Notes: generated by a model from the letters alone, not told the origin. Positions 36,505 through 52,186 are shown, numbered from the stretch's first letter. The stretch is DNA of 64,000 nucleotides from Alosa alosa (GCF_017589495.1 NC_063202.1:7747151-7811150), one strand, 5' to 3'. A program made the numbers and translations.

Positions 36505-36779
36505 TACTCCTTTAAGGGTTAACAATCATGGATTTTTAGCAATTGTATCATTCATTTACATATTGCCTGCATAGCAACACATAGCCAAAAAATACACTGA
36601 GCAATGGTAGGCTACATGCCCAAACGTTCTACCATCTACCTTGGCGTTAGCACATCTATCATTAGCCATTGTGAAGTATGACAACCATAACAAACAAAAT
36701 ATAACTATGCCAAAAGTAGAACTGGTCTGAAAGAACATTTTAGTAGGCTAATAGGGCTGCATATAGGTGGCGCACAATG

Positions 36780-37328
36780 TCACCGAAACAGAGGCGCACC
36801 TATAATTGCAAAGGTGAGCGCGAAGGGAAAAATGGATTCTTGAATGTGGTAACTTCCTTTCAACATAATAGACCAATCAGGTTGGGTTACATAGTATTGG
36901 TGCTATCGCGTCCCTCCCTCACCTTTTGGAAACAGCCAATAGACCAACTCCCTTGGGAGATTGACTACAAGAAGAGAGGCAGAACCAAGCGCAGGTAACT
37001 AAGAAAAAAATAGCGAGGAGGAGAAAAAACCCTTAGGGCTTGTTATGGGGTTAGAGTGAAAGAAACCACGATTTTTTTCCAACCTTCTTTACCAGTTAAA
37101 CCAGTAACTCTGGATAGAGCACACAAGTACCGGATCAGGTAGAGTCTGTGGTCGCAAACTCTTTCGTCCTCTCTTCGAAAATAATCTCCTTTTCTTCTTC
37201 GTTTACTGCAATTGAATTTCCAGCTCTTTTGTTTGCTTCTCTTATCACTTGGAGGAAGGTGAACCCTCGTGTTATTTTTTTTTTTTGGTCTTTGCTTTTA
37301 ATTGTAGTTTTTACCCTTGTGGTCCCTG
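36780..37328 (+). promoter_or_regulatory. esrp2: ESRP2 promoter / 5' UTR region
   Basis: Immediately upstream of the ESRP2 start, the segment has two CCAAT-box-like motifs (gaccaatcagg near 36870 and gccaatagacc near 36936). No TATA box is obvious at a suitable distance. The transcription start cannot be fixed by eye. Confidence 0.4.
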
Positions 37329-40300
37329 ATGGCTTCGCACAGTGATACTCTGGTGGTGTTCTTTGGGGCAACAGCTGGTGCAAATGGGGGTAAACTGGGT
37401 TCGGATGAGAGGGAATTAATTCTCTTGGTGTGGCAAATTGTGGATCTACATGAGAAAAAGGTACGGACCTTCTGACCCGTTGAAAGGTGTCTAAACGTGG
37501 CTCACTATTTAATGCCATACAAGTAGCCCATAATTAAAATACTACCTTGACAGCTGACATATTTGTTAACGAGGTACGTGTATAGACGTTTTGTAAAGCG
37601 GGGTTAAATTGTTTGACAAACAAACGGGCGACCATCACAAAGTTTCACAACACTCTTTGTGTCGGCCTTGGATGTAAATTGGCTTGCATGGTGTTTCATA
37701 GAAATCTAACACTAAGTTAACCCAGACTGAAAATAAGGGTGAGCGAAACGTACCTTTTTAAGAATATGTCAGAGCCGTAGCCTGTTATTAGCGTATAGGC
37801 TACCGGTGACGAATTAGTTCTAACTGCTTTGCCACTACATTGTTAATAATAAAAAAATATCTTGCGGTTATATTGCAGTGTTTTGCACATGGCTTCTCTT
37901 GGTGTGTTTGAGAGGGAAACCGTAAGCTTTGATCAGGCATAACTAGTATTTCTATGGTAGGCCTTCGGTGCGTGGTGTATGAACCTCAATGTTGCAAAAA
38001 AGCAACATGCTGTGAACTCCTGGGTCTCATTAACAGGTGGGGAAACTTCAGAGACGTCTAGTAAAGCCGGACTCATTGGATTTAACAGAACAATGTAAAG
38101 AGGAGACCGGCCTGACCGTGGACGAACTTTTGAAGGCCGAACCACTGGACAGCGTTCTTCAACAGGTGAGCTGAATTTCAACTGATGACCTGCTGTGCTC
38201 GATGTAGAAATAGGCCTCAGGTGGTGTGGCGCTTCCTTAGTGCTTTGTGGTTCAAGATTTTGTAAAAGAATGTTATCACATATATTTCATACCGAATTAA
38301 ATATAATCCGGTCCTAGCATAATAGCCTATAGCATGTTGCCTATGTCTGAAGGTAGACCTATCCTTGAGTGCCAAATCATATTTAGTAAGCTTTAGAAAG
38401 TCACTATCTCCACTGCTGGTAGGTCTAGAAGTTGCTGTGGGAAGATGGGCAGGGCAGTGCCAGAGGCTTGGAAGGGGGAGAGAGCAGCAGGTCCGGTCTT
38501 GTTTTAAGGCTGAGGCACTCCACAGACATCTGGAAGGCGGAATGTTTACCTGGGAGTGCACCACCCTCCTCTAAATGTCAGCCCTCTCACAGGTATGAAC
38601 GAGACTGAGGCATGAGAAGCTGGCCAAGGATGGGAATGAGAAATCGGGGTGATTTGTTTTTGGAGAGAGAGTGGGGGGTATAGAGAGTGAGGGTAGAAAC
38701 CAACACAACCTGTTGGTCCACTGATGGTGTGGATGAGGGGTTTTCTTTTGGCCCTGTTAAGACTCAGGTGGGTCTTTCATGACCAGGATGTGAATGAGTT
38801 TTAGGTTCCTCATAACCTGTACCGGTATGTTTTGTCAAAAGCGCATGTTGCCAAACGTGTTTCTCCACCTCTGTGCTGAGAGAATGTGTTTGCCGTTTGA
38901 AAACCCATCCCTGCCCTCCATTATTTCGTATGTGCTGCTAACCCCTAATTGTTTTGTCCTCCCTTCAAAAGGTTACGGTCTCTATACGGTTAGAGATTAG
39001 CCTGTGTTGCCTCCCAGCAATCGTTGATAGAGCTCAGTGTAATGAAGTTGATGTTTTTATTTAAGATGAGGCTCCCACTGATTGGCCCTTTTTCGCAAAT
39101 GTAGCTGCAGTGTTTTCTTGTACGTAAATATTAACCAGTAAAATAAATTGCACTCATTCACTTAATTGTGAAATGTGTTCTTTCAAGTGATCAAGATTAT
39201 TTATGTTGCCATATTGATTTGAACAGTTCAGCTGCAGTGGCAAGTTTTTAGGTAAAATAAATAAGGAGAAGGGTTATTTTGTTATTATAAATGACCTCTT
39301 TTAAGCACAGATGTAATTCTAACCTCCCACTTTTGCTTGATTTGCCCCCCACTAACTAACTATTGAGCTACACATAATCATAGTGATTTATAGATAGATG
39401 TGTTTTTTTTGTTTTTTTTATTTATTTATGTTTTCATTAAAACTTTTATTCATCCACTGTAAATCATTTGCATAATTTGATATTAGCCAATTTGTAACAG
39501 GTCCACACATGGCCATAACTTGCTTCACTTGAGTTTTGGCTTTTTCATCAGCACTTGAAAGATTAAATAGAGTATGTGAGTGAGGGGAAGACACTCGTTT
39601 GGAGAGGAGGGATAGAGCTAGAGGTAGTTTTACGGCCCCTGGCACCTTATCTTGTGTATCTTGCTCTCTGCACCTGCTGAAGAACACTATCTGTGGGAAA
39701 GGAGTGACGTTGCTTCACCTGTGCGAATTAGCCAGAGCTGATCCGGCAAGCCCGAGCTAGAGCCTGGCAGGGAGCAAGCCAGAGCCTGTGAGACGTGCCT
39801 CGCTTCCCCTCTCCTCGCCTCACTACAGGAAGCACGAGGCTCCCAGGCTTTCAGACTAGCTGGGATGGACAGCAGATCTAAAATGCAAATCCATCCATGT
39901 TATGTTCATGTGGCTGAACTGGTAGAGCCAGGTGCTGGTAGCATCAAGGTCATGAATTTCATTAAGGAGTTCACACATTGACATAAGTGTTTCTTTCCTG
40001 TGCTGTACGTTACTGTAGTTGAACGATTTTGTGTGGATAAATCGTGTACATGCTCAGACATTGGGCGACGTGTGTGAACATCACAATATCTTGTAGTGGC
40101 ATTTGATGGTAAATGTCAGATTCGACTCAATGGGAGTGAATGAGAGTTCAGATTTTGTCGGTCTAGTTTGTGAAGTCTCCAGGTTACTGTGCCTTTAATG
40201 CCCCAGCTGTCCTGGCACTTCCTGGTGCCTTATCTTGCAACCCCCCTCTGTGTTTCTGTGTGTTGGCCTGGGCCACAGTGTACAAACACGTCAGCCTTGC

Positions 40301-43300
40301 CACAGAGCAAACATCTCTAGTCCGAGAAGAGTTGATCAATAGCATGGGTGCTAAAGATCAACTGTGTCACTTTCACTGAATGCACCGTCACGATGTCCAG
40401 CTATCATTTCAGATGAGAAAATGAAACTGGTGCCTGATCCCTTTTGAATTCCATCCCATCTTTTATAGTTGGCTTTTTCAGTCATTTTCTTTACTGCTGT
40501 TATTACAGCAGGAAGGTGTTTTTTTGCATTTTCGCTCCACTCTGACCCATTATGTAGGCTGTTGTTTGCCCCCAGGCAGAAAGAAGAGCCCCTAAAACAC
40601 GTTTACCTGCACCCGTCTGCTCTCATTTGAGACTTAGCTCTAATGGCAGAAAGGGTGAGGCCTGAGGTGTGTCAATTATACCTTAAACCATTTGTGTTGC
40701 ACTTGCTAATCCCCAGGGCTGATTTGCGCAAGGTGGGACCGCATAGCTGTGAAAACAGCCGTGAGTAAACAGTGTGACTGGGTGTCATGCGGAGGTGTTA
40801 TTGTGCCAACCCCTTATGTCCCTGCATTGCAGAACAGGACGCGGGTCAGGATTACAGCGCTGGTATTTACTTATTGTGTTGATACATGGGTTGGTCTCCA
40901 GACATGGCTGCCATTTTGTGCTGCACTGTGGTAATCCGCCTTGGCATCGGTTTTGGTGAGCTTGGTCTCTTAGTCCTGTTTGACTAGATGGAACCGCGTC
41001 GGCGTGTCTACAGAAGAACCTTGATGATGAAGAATGTGGCTGAGCGAGATTATTACGCCCTGACAATCTGAACCCGCACTCACCCCACCCTCTCTAATCA
41101 TGCCTCTGTCTGTTGTTAAAAGCTCTTAACTACCTGCTTAATCTATGTTTACAAGATTTAATGACTTAATTGCTTTATGCAGCTATGATGGACCCTCGGC
41201 TTGAAATAGGGTGGTGTAGTAGTAGTAGTGCCTGATACAACTTGAATGTGGTTGAGATGATTATGTGGATGCCTTTTTTATGGTTGCTACTGGGGTTGAT
41301 ATTTCCTAGCTGTCCTCTGGTATCTGAAGTCACTGGTTGTGTGGCTGGTGTAGCAGGCTTGAGCCAGATGTTATCACTAGCCATTATGAAATGTGGAGTA
41401 GGCCACAATAGGAGTGGCTGTCTTCATGTGGCGTGCATGCTGGGATGGCTCATCAATCAGTAACCTGTGATCTGACTCTTATTGGCAGTCAGAATGCTAC
41501 AACCTTCTCACAAGTGCCATTATCCAACGTCATAGCACATATGGCATTGGGAAGGGTCACAAACATTCTTTCACTTCGTCTTAATTATCAGCCACTATTG
41601 GACTTTGGTTGGAAACGATTGGGACATTAAATGAATGACGTTACTAATCTTCACGCTCACAGAAACGCACATGCTCTGCTAGGTCATGTCCAGGTCTACT
41701 AAATTTGGTGAAACGCAGTTAAGCCCCTAAATACGATCAAAGAGAATAACGCAAACCAGGTTGATGACCTCTGTTCAGAAGCAGCAGTTTCTGTAACTGA
41801 ATGACCGCAGCTAACCGCCAGAGTCAGACTTATCTTCTCCCTCTTGCTTGCTTGCTCTCTCTCTCTCCCTCCCTTGCTCTCTCATAGAACAGCATGCTGA
41901 GGCACGACAGTGCTTCAAATCACTCAGTCTGAGACCTGCCGTTAATAGCCAAAGGCTGTGTCCAAAGAGTAGACAATTTGATTGGCTGCTCTTACGTGAG
42001 TTTGAAAGAGAAGCAGAGTGGGGCGGTTCCACATTAGTAGCTTCCTATGAAAGGCAAATGATTGTTTTCTGGGTCAAATTTTGAAGGTGCTTTGTTTTGT
42101 TTTCACTTGGGTGGGGTGATTAAGTACATGCCGGTACTGACGACACTAAAAGGGAAAGAATTCTGCTCATAAATTAATTTAATCTAATAGATATTTTGCT
42201 TACACCAACACAAAAGATGTCTGCAGTGTTTTTATTATTTTTTTTTTTTAATATATATGATTATTTTATTTATTTATTTATTTTACTCCAGGTATCTTGT
42301 TGGTATGTCTTCATGACGGTTTAACATTAATTAAGCAAGCAGCCTGTGCTTATATACCTGACAAGCAATCATTTTTATGCACTTAGAAAAATGTTTGTTT
42401 TGGATCAGAGTTGGAGGGCTTTCCCTTTTCGTTTTGTTCTCAACTGGGTGATGGGGGTTGTTGGTGACCTAACACAGCAATCAGGAAGAAGTTTACAAAA
42501 CAAGTGCATTTGACTCAAATAAAGGTGGTGTTTGTGACCAAACAAAGGTATTGTGTGTGTGTATAATGGCAAGAACTGTGCTGGCTGTTGTTTCTGAGGA
42601 GCCCAAGTTATCGTTTCACTTGTTCAGTGAAATCCTTGATCTTCTAGTGATAGCTAGATGGCAACCTCTGTGTGCCAAATGTGAAACCTGTCCAACCAGC
42701 CCACACCTGCACAGTAAAGCCCACACCTACCAAGCAGAGAACAGCCTGTACACAATGTATTACCTAAGATGTCTTCACAGCAGATTTAATGACTTGAGAA
42801 ATGAGTCAAACTCCAATATAAACACTGTTTTTGTTTGCTGAAAACTACAACAAAAGCCCCAAGGTGCTTTTTAGATGCTTTACAAACATCTATTCTGTGA
42901 CGATTGGTTTCTCTGGTGTTGTTAAAACAATACTTCTATAATGTTGATGAATCGTTTTTGTCATGGAAACCTAAGCAAGCATGCACATGGCTTAGGCTTA
43001 AAGGCCTATGTGTCAGCCATATTATCTCCAAGTAACCCCTTTTTTTTTTTTGTTTGTTTTTGTTGTTGTTGTTGTTCTTTTCTTTTTCCTCCTTCCTATC
43101 CACACTCCCCACTCTGTAGTTCCAGCAGTCGGTGTCTGCCGAAGTGAAAGCCCTTGGCAGAAGTTCTTACACGCTGTGCGTTGATGGCCCTTTGATAATT
43201 CGACAGGTTCTCCACCCAGAAGCTTCCAAAAAGGTAAAGCTGGTGGCTCCACCACACGCCAGCACTGCACACGCCACATGTAAACCACTGACGTCGTCCC

Positions 43301-44939
43301 CTGATGGATTTGAATGCACTGCACGCTGCAGAATGTGTAGTTTGCATCCTGTGAATTTAAATGTAATGTAAATGTAACTGATAATGGAAATGAGGTCCTA
43401 CAGACAATGAGGTGTCCAGATATTTGTCAGTGGGATGTTGCAACCCCAATGTCTTTATTGACCTTGCACATGCTAGTGACTAGCGCATGATGTTGAAATC
43501 ATGTGCTCCTATGTGACGGTGATGTGGCAATTCTTGGCAGTATTTTGTGTAATGCTCACGTTTCATAATCGGCCCACACGTGTAGGTTTATTTGTCAGAG
43601 TCTAAGATTTTGTAGCATATGCTAGACACCTGCCAGTCTTGACCGATTCTGACTCGTCCTCAATCTTTGTATTCAATACCATTTTGAAGTTCCCATAGAG
43701 TTGTTGTGTTCAAAGTAAAGAAATTCTACTCGTGCTGTTTTGAGGTGACACTCGACTGTCGGCTGTTTTCCAGAATTTGGTCCTGCCCGAGTGTTTTTAC
43801 TCCTTTGTGGACTTGAAGAAAGAGTTTTACAAATGCTGTCCCAACGCAGGCCCCGCCAAAGACCTCACCCTGCCATCCATGCTGGACTGTATCCTTTCAT
43901 CTCCCACAATAGGAGTGCTAACGCCTCTTATGACTGTTTGTGCTGAAGAGCATATTAATTTGGCTCTTAAATTGAACTGTTCAAAGTTGTTCAAGCCTTT
44001 GTCCGCATTTCCTTTAACCGTATGAATGCAGATGTATGTATACCTCCCGTTACGGATCAAATGGCGGGGGCAACAGAGGTGGAGAACATGGTCCAGGTCA
44101 CACTACACATCCTGGCTGAGCCTTACAGTGAGTAAACCACACTCCCCCCTTCTCCCACAACCACCCACTCACTCAGACCACCAGTCTCCACGTGTATTAA
44201 TTGTGGCTTGGAATGCTGGGATAAGATGAGGCAGTTTGCCAGCCTGTGTGGACCTGTACCAAGTGCAGCCCGAGTGACTGGGTTCAAATTGTTGCTTGTC
44301 CGAGACGTGCAGATGATTCATGTTTGAACGCACTGGCAGAAGGCAAGAATTCAGCTACTGACAATGGGGTCTCCCTGCTCTTTTTGTGAAAAGCAAGAGC
44401 ATGTTGGCTGTAAAAACAAACAAAAAAACACCAGAAAACTGGCCTGAAAGTTTAGAAATGTAGATGTAGGTCATTGATGATCATATCAGGGAGCCTTTGC
44501 TTCACAAATAACCGAAATTGTCATTCAATTTTTAGGTCACAAGTTCACAGGTTTTGAAGCTGTCAAGTACAAGTTTGAATCAGGAGCATGGTAAGTGCAA
44601 AATTAGATTTTCCAGCTTGCATTTCACAGCTTGTCATATTACCAATTATCCACATAATTGTTAATTCAGTGCCTGAATATGGACCTGCGTGTGTATACTG
44701 TATGTGGGATTATGTGCTTAGACCAATCCAAATAGCATTTGTAGTAAATGACTGCTTGTGGCACAGCAGCAAAACTGAAGCAGTGGACAGCGAGACGGTC
44801 ATCCGGGCCAGGGGGTTGCCATGGCAGTCCTCCGACCAGGACATTGCACGCTTTTTCAAGGGCCTCAACATTGCAAAGTAAGTAATGCAACATCTTTTTA
44901 TGTCATTTTGACCATTCATTTTTTTGGTGTATAAAAAAA

Positions 44940-44993
<54 letters not shown>

Positions 44994-47900
44994 CAGGGGT
45001 GGTGTTGCTCTGTGTCTGAATGCTCAGGGAAGGAGGAATGGCGAGGCCCTGGTGCGTTTCATCAACTCTGAGCACAGAGACATGGCTCTGGAGCGTCACA
45101 AACACCACATGGGCAGCCGCTACATAGAGGTGAGACTCGCACTGCACACCTAAGGTCTTGTGAGTCGGGAACATTTTGAGGTTCTGTCTGGTTGGTTGTT
45201 GGTGTTCCTTTGTTGATCCAGTCTGTCTTTTATCTTTGCAGGTCTACAAGGCCAGTGGTGAGGAGTTCCTGAAGATTGCTGGAGGTGAGACTTTGTGTGC
45301 CAGCTCACATTAAATTCAATCTGCCCCCACCTGCTGCATGCGTGCAGGACCTTAATGCCACACATCCACAGACAGGCTACTCTATAGTGAGAGCTTGTGC
45401 AGTCAGGCTCGTCCTGTGACACCAGCGACACACACACACACACACACTACATACACACTATGTACATCCACGCACACACTATACATACACACTATATACA
45501 TCCACACACACACACACACACACACACTATATACATACACACTATGTACATCCACACACACACACACACACACTACACACACACTACGTACATGCGCACT
45601 CACACACACTATGTACATGCGCACACACACACACACACACACACACACGCTCTTCCCCAGGGCTCATTCTCAGAGGCTTATCCTGTGGGAATGAAAGGGC
45701 CTTTGTGAGCACGCTCCTGGACCTGCCTCGCTGTGGCCAGCTGCTGGAAACTCTACTCCCGTCCAACAGCGGCTCACCTGTGTGCGGTAGCCCCCTGCCA
45801 GGGCCGCGCAGAGAGCGCCGATACCCAGGGGAGAGAGGGGGGCAGGCGGCCGGTGAAAAGCCCGGCTCTGACACCACACAAAGGGGGTGTAAAGAGACAA
45901 AGGGTGGGCCGATATTAGTGTGTTTGGGGGAGGAAGGAGCAAAGGCAGATAAACCCTGATAAACGTACACATACGCTGCAGGACTTTGCTCAGACACCAA
46001 CAGATCAATAATGTTTGACTAGTATCTCCCACCATAATTGGGTAGCCAGACATTCCCCCCCAGAAAACAAAACCTTAATACATGTGACAATCATTCAAGT
46101 AATATAGAGTACAAGAAAATACCTGCAGTACATTTTATTTGGAACTTTCATTGCGTACATTGCGAGTCTGCACAAGCCAACTTTGATTGTGCTCACATCA
46201 TTTTCATGTTCAGGGATTTTGGCCAGAAATGTCTTAAGTTGATGTGCAAGTGTTTGTTGCTTGGCATTTCAGTGTGTCCTACGAGATATTGACGTTCACC
46301 TCTCCAAACTGTTTACCGTAGGCACATCCAACGAGGTGGCTCAGTTCCTGTCCAAAGAGAACCAGGTGATCATCCGGATGCGTGGCCTGCCCTTCACCTC
46401 CACCCCCCAGGATGCACTGGGCTTCCTGGGCCCCGAGAGCCCAGTGACTGACGGAACCGACGGGCTCCTGTTTGTCAAGTACCCAGACGGGCGCCCGACA
46501 GGTGACGCCTTTGTGCTGTTTGCCTGTGAGGAGTACGCCCAGAACGCCCTGAAGAAGCACAAGCAGATCCTCGGCAAGAGATACATCGAGCTGTTCCGCA
46601 GCACGGCCGCTGAGGTGCAGCAGGTATGTTGGTCCGCAAAACGAATACTACTTTCTCCTAAAGAATTCTAACTTTCATGTGGTCAAATCTACTAAGCTAG
46701 AATAACTTTTCTGTTTTCAATTTCAATTTCTGTTGCCATTTATTATATGCTGGTGAAGTACAAATTGTAGTAGACTAGTAAACAGCTTTTAAGGACGTTA
46801 TATAGCTCTACTGTCACTTTTCTCTTCAGTCGTTGTATTCACACATAGCTAGCTACAACACGTAAAAAACGCTGCACTCTGGAAGCATAATGTTCACGCT
46901 GCATTGTTTTTAATCAGCTAACAATTCCGTTGTTCAACATTGGCATTCTCACTTCCCTGTATTCTCAGGTGCTGAACCGCTACATGTCCACTCCTCTAAT
47001 CTCCACCCTGCCGCCTCCTCCCATGGTGCCGGTTCCTGTACTGGCCACCCCGCCCTTCCTGACAACAGGCACCACGCGGGATTGTGTCAGGCTCCGGGGC
47101 TTGCCCTACACCGCCGCCATCGAAGACATCCTGGAGTTCATGGGAGAGCACACCATCGACATCAAGCCCCACGGGGTTCACATGGTGCTCAACCAGCAGG
47201 TGACTGACTATGCCAGCTCGCTCAACTGAATTAATGTGACTCCTCTTGTACAAGCTTGTCCATTTCATAAGCTTCTTCAGAACAAATAAATTTGCTGTGA
47301 CTCAGCAAGCATCTGACTCTTGTACAAGTACGCACACTTCATTAGATGGATGGATGGATAGATGGATACCGGTAGATGGATACATTATTGATATTCAAGG
47401 AACAATAACATCAATCTAATACATATTAAGACGTGGAATGCATAAAAAAACTCCAACTATTGGCATGAATGGCTTGTACAAGCTTAAAGTACTTTAAGTC
47501 TTAAAGTACTCTTTGAGTACTTAAAGACAATTGACAAAAACTGTACATGAACTGCAGAACAGTTCATCTTTGCCTAACTTTACGAGTAATACTATGCAGC
47601 ACAATCGCAGTGTGCAACAGCAGTGTAGTTTTCTGCAGACTTTTTCCAGACTGAAAGCCAATTGCAGACTAAGTCCATTATTTCTGTGTAGACTCATCAT
47701 CCTGCTGTGCTGGAGTGTTCAAACACTTGCCAGGCTTTTTACTGATGAGATTTTCCAGGTAGGGGTCCAAGTAAAACTCTTCTCAATCCATCTTGCCACC
47801 CAATAGGGGCGCCCATCTGGCGATGCCTTCATACAGATGAAGTCTGCTGACCGGGCCTTCATGGTGGCGCAGAAGTGCCACAAGAAGATGATGAAGGACC

Positions 47901-50331
47901 GCTACGTCGAGGTGTTCCAGTGCTCCACCGAGGAAATGAGCTACGTGCTGATGGGGGGTACCCTCAACCGCAGTGGCCTCTCCCCTCCACCCTGCAAACT
48001 ACCCTGTAAGTCCTCCTGTTCACACATCGGTAGACCTGGTGTAGTGGTTGGCATTGCCGCTTGACAATCGATCCGGCTTCTATTCAGTCGATTCATATAC
48101 GTCACTTTGACTGAAATGCTAAGGCCTTTGAATGCTAATTATCTCGTACCCTCACCTAGTTCCCCCAATGGAACCATAACCTATAGATTGTCATGTGCTG
48201 TGGCACTTGGGGTTTGATGGTCCAGAGTAGCTAGGACAGTAGCAGACTGCTGACTGAGTGAAGCAGGGCTGTGCCCAGTGCCCTGCCGGTGTATTTGCCA
48301 TTCATATCAGTATAGCCGTTTGGAGATAAGATTCCAATTTATCTTCAAGGAAGAAATGGCCCGGCCTGGTGCAACTGCAGTCACCCTTTATGAAACCACA
48401 CAATGTCAAACATCCTGTGTCAGCAGCGGTCGGGCCAGACCATGTACTGGCCAGAGAGATCTCCTTTTGGCTTAGTGACCTTGCTGTAATCATTAGTGTG
48501 TAATGATTAGCAAGAGGTACTGGGTCTACAGTGGGCTTTGTAGTATGCAGGGTCAGTGGGTGAGGGGAGGAGAGTCCTTTGTCTTTGCAGCCAGAGTGTT
48601 GATGAGGGAGAATGCATAGGCTCCCACATAGCCCTGCTCAGCCTGTTTGTGTGTAAATATCTGGGGAGGTGCGATTTGTTCTCTCTTGCTCCTTCTCGCT
48701 TTCACTCTCTGTGGGTATGTGTGTTTTGTGTGTGTGTTTGCACTTAACCCAAATCTCCCCAAGGACACTTAGTCTCTTTCCCTCCCTGTGTCCTTGCCAC
48801 CAGAACATGAGTGCTTTGCCCAGTCCTCTCCTGCACATTGTGTTGATGTTTACATTACCTGGCCATTTCTTAATGGCTTAATGAAGGCCCTGCTCACTTC
48901 ATGTAGGCTGTCTGTTCTCTGCATACAGTTGAGCCTTGCTTTGTGACTGAATAACCGTGGTCTGGTGTTGATGACGTCTCCACCTCCTGTGCACAGGTCT
49001 CTCTCCCCCGACGTACGCTGCCTTCACCAGCCCTGCAGCCCTCCTCCCCACTGAGGCGGCCCTCTACCAACCCCCCCTGCTGGCCACGCCGAGAACTCCC
49101 CAGCCAACGCATTCGGCCGCCCCAACCCTGGCCTACTATCCCCCGCAGCCACACGCCCAGCTCTACATGAATATGAACATGAACTACACAGCCTACTACC
49201 CCAGGTAACTATCCAAATTTGGTGTGTGTGTGGTGTCATCAAGGTCTTATTCGCTGTGAATGAAGTCAAACGGTTTTCAAATGCCAGTAGTCATTTATTC
49301 ATAGGAGATCAAATAAATGACACTTCAGAGTCAGCAAAGTCTTGTTTATTCCAAATGAAGAAAAAATATTTTGCAAGTTATGTTTTGACCTATGAAACGA
49401 GTGAGCAAATCTATAGCCGTAATATGTAAAAAAAAAAAAAAATGAAAAAAAAAAAACAATTAACGTAAACTTGTCTAGCCATTAGCTAGTTTCAGGGAGG
49501 AAAGAAAGGAGTCCTCTTAGTTTCAGATAGAGGAAGGAATCTAGTATCAACGTGATTATCCACTGTCCACCATTTCCTCAGTTTCACACTAATCTTTGGT
49601 GTGTGTGTCCTCCCCCCTGGCCCCTCAGTCCTCCCGTGTCCCCTTCCACGGTGAGCTACTTCGCGGCCCCCCCGGGCTCTGTGGCGGCGGCCGTCGCTGC
49701 CCAGCCCAGCCCTGCCATGCTCCAACACGGCACGCAGCACGGGGCGCTGGTGCGCATGCAGGGCCTGCCCTACAACGCCGGCGTCAAGGACATCCTCAGC
49801 TTCTTCCAGGGCTACCAGGTGAGCTTTTGATCTCTTTACTGTGGTTTATAAGAATCGTTAGCATCTGAGTCTGCGTTCAGCTTTAGCCTTGTTTTAGCAA
49901 GACTTCCAGGTGACCAGTCCTTGAAATAGATCACCTTTTTTTTTTTTTCCCCTGCATTCCCCCCAGTGCTGTTATCCAGCTCTTGTTGTGAATGGGATTT
50001 GGTCCACCCTGCATTTCCTTAGTGACTGGTGTCAAACCAGACCGGGCGCTGACTCATTATAATACACAGTAGCTGTGTGTCAGTCAGGGTGACTCAAGCG
50101 TTGGGCCACAGAGCTTTCATTTCCCTACTCTTCCTTTTGCCCCAGTCCCCATCGTGTACAGCCCCGCCTCCTTCCAGTGAAGGAGATGGACAGCAGCCTG
50201 GGCTAGGGAGTAGCAACATGAGCATTCTGTATTGTTCTTGCTGTCGTCTGGTTCAAAAGCAGACACCACAGTGGCCACATTAAAGACCGCTCACAGGCAC
50301 GTAATTCCCCTCTCCACTTACGGCCAGCACT

Positions 50332-50367
<36 letters not shown>

Positions 50368-51649
50368 TGACCATGTCTCACACTGAAGGAGCTTTTTCCC
50401 CAGAGTACTTTAGAATGTACTATATATCTGTATATAGATACAGTATATCTGGTGTTTCTTTTGTGAAGATGCCTCTTGTTGGCACTGAATGTAAAGAATC
50501 TGGCAAGCTACCATAAGTACAAGCGCTTCAGTTTTCAGAGCTGATTGTGTCATGACAGAAATTCCACCCCACACCGCTTATGCGGCAGCCCAAGTTCTCT
50601 TCCCATGTAACCAAAGCAACAGGGTTCCGCCTGCCTGTACGTTTTTGAACCTCCCTTGTGCATTTTTTTTTCTCCCCTCCCCTCCCCCCTCTCCACCTCC
50701 TCCACCTTTTTTCTCCCTTGTGGGCTGACACCTGAGTAGGCGGAGTCTTCAGAGGACGGTATGAGCTCTAACAAGCAGTGCTAAGGGGTTTTCAGAAGGG
50801 GGGGATGGGTGCTGTGCATTCTATTGTGTTGAACTGGGCTTGGGTCCTTTGTTTGTCCTCACTCTCATTCAGAATGGCCAAAAGTCATTTAAAGTGTGTG
50901 TGTGTGTCCTGAGGGAAAGGTGGGTTATGCTGTTGTTGACACTCAACAGCCAAACTCCTTTTGTTGCAGAGCAACATTAGAGAGTGAGTGTGTATTTGAA
51001 TGAGACTGTAAAATGTAAGTTTGACTTTTGGCTCATCTAGTCTAGATGTACCTGTACTGCTTTAGGTCTTGCTAGTGGATTCCATCCTCTTGGATTCTAT
51101 TTGCTGTTTGCAGGTGATTCTTTGTAGGGGGTGCAAGTGTGTGTGTGTGCGTGCGTGTGTGTAGACCATGTTTTTTTATTATTATTATTTTCTTGTCACT
51201 AATGTTTGTGTGTTTGGTCTGTGGGTCACAATTAGGGTCTCATGGGTCTTGTAGTTGTAGGCATTTGTGTGAATTTTGAGTGTTATACTGTAGATACCAT
51301 TAGAAACTTGTTGGTGTATGAACAAGAGAATGTATGAATGTATAGTATGAGCGAATGAATGAGCAGTATGTGTGCATGAATGAATCCTAAGGCCCTAGTG
51401 CTGACTGTAAACCCACTTGTGACTGTAGTACGCTCCCGATGAGTACAGCAGCATGGTTCAGATGAGCGATCAGGCACGGAGTCTGATCCAGCCAAAAGAG
51501 TGGCTCTGCCTGTAAGGGAGACCCACAAGGTAAGGACCCGGCATGGCTGCTAACAACCACCTTAGACCTCTGGTCGCAAGCTCCTAACCTCTAATCAGAA
51601 ACGTGCTCCGATGACCCTCTTCACCCGTCTCGCTAACACTCCTCTAACA

Positions 51650-51708
<59 letters not shown>

Positions 51709-52186
51709 GTCTCTCTCTGTTTTTTTTTCTTTTCTCTCTCCCTACTCCCTCTCCCATATCCATCTCTCTTGGGTGGTGAAAATGTTGTTCTTAGTAGTTT
51801 TTCTGCTACTTGGTTCTCTGATTTGTTTAACATGGAACTCTTTCTTGAGCGAACTTTCTCGCTTGTGGGATTCCTTAAAAAAAAAGCAGCATTGCCTGGG
51901 GTGTTTGTTTGGAGGCGTAGGTGATTGCATAGTAAACTGCATTAAAGATTTATTATTTGGGCTCTTAGTAAGGCATCTAACTGTTATCTGTTCTTATAAT
52001 GCCCATTTACCTTAATCATCTGTGCAAGGTGTAATAAGATGTTTGTATTGGGGTGTTACTGAAATTGCGGACTCAACCTTGGCATGTTATGTTTGTCTGT
52101 CCATTCTCCTGTTTGGATTTGAGAAGGGATCAGTTTTAGCTGCATAAGAATATTCAAATGTTTGCATATCTAATTTTATTTTTCTG

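Noticed and set aside
37135..37518. A 127-codon minus-strand frame over ESRP2 exon 1
   Set aside because: It is antisense to a well-supported coding exon and has no family resemblance.
45403..45708. Thr-His-rich and Cys-Val-rich frames in ESRP2 intron 9
   Set aside because: They are translations of the CA/TG minisatellite.
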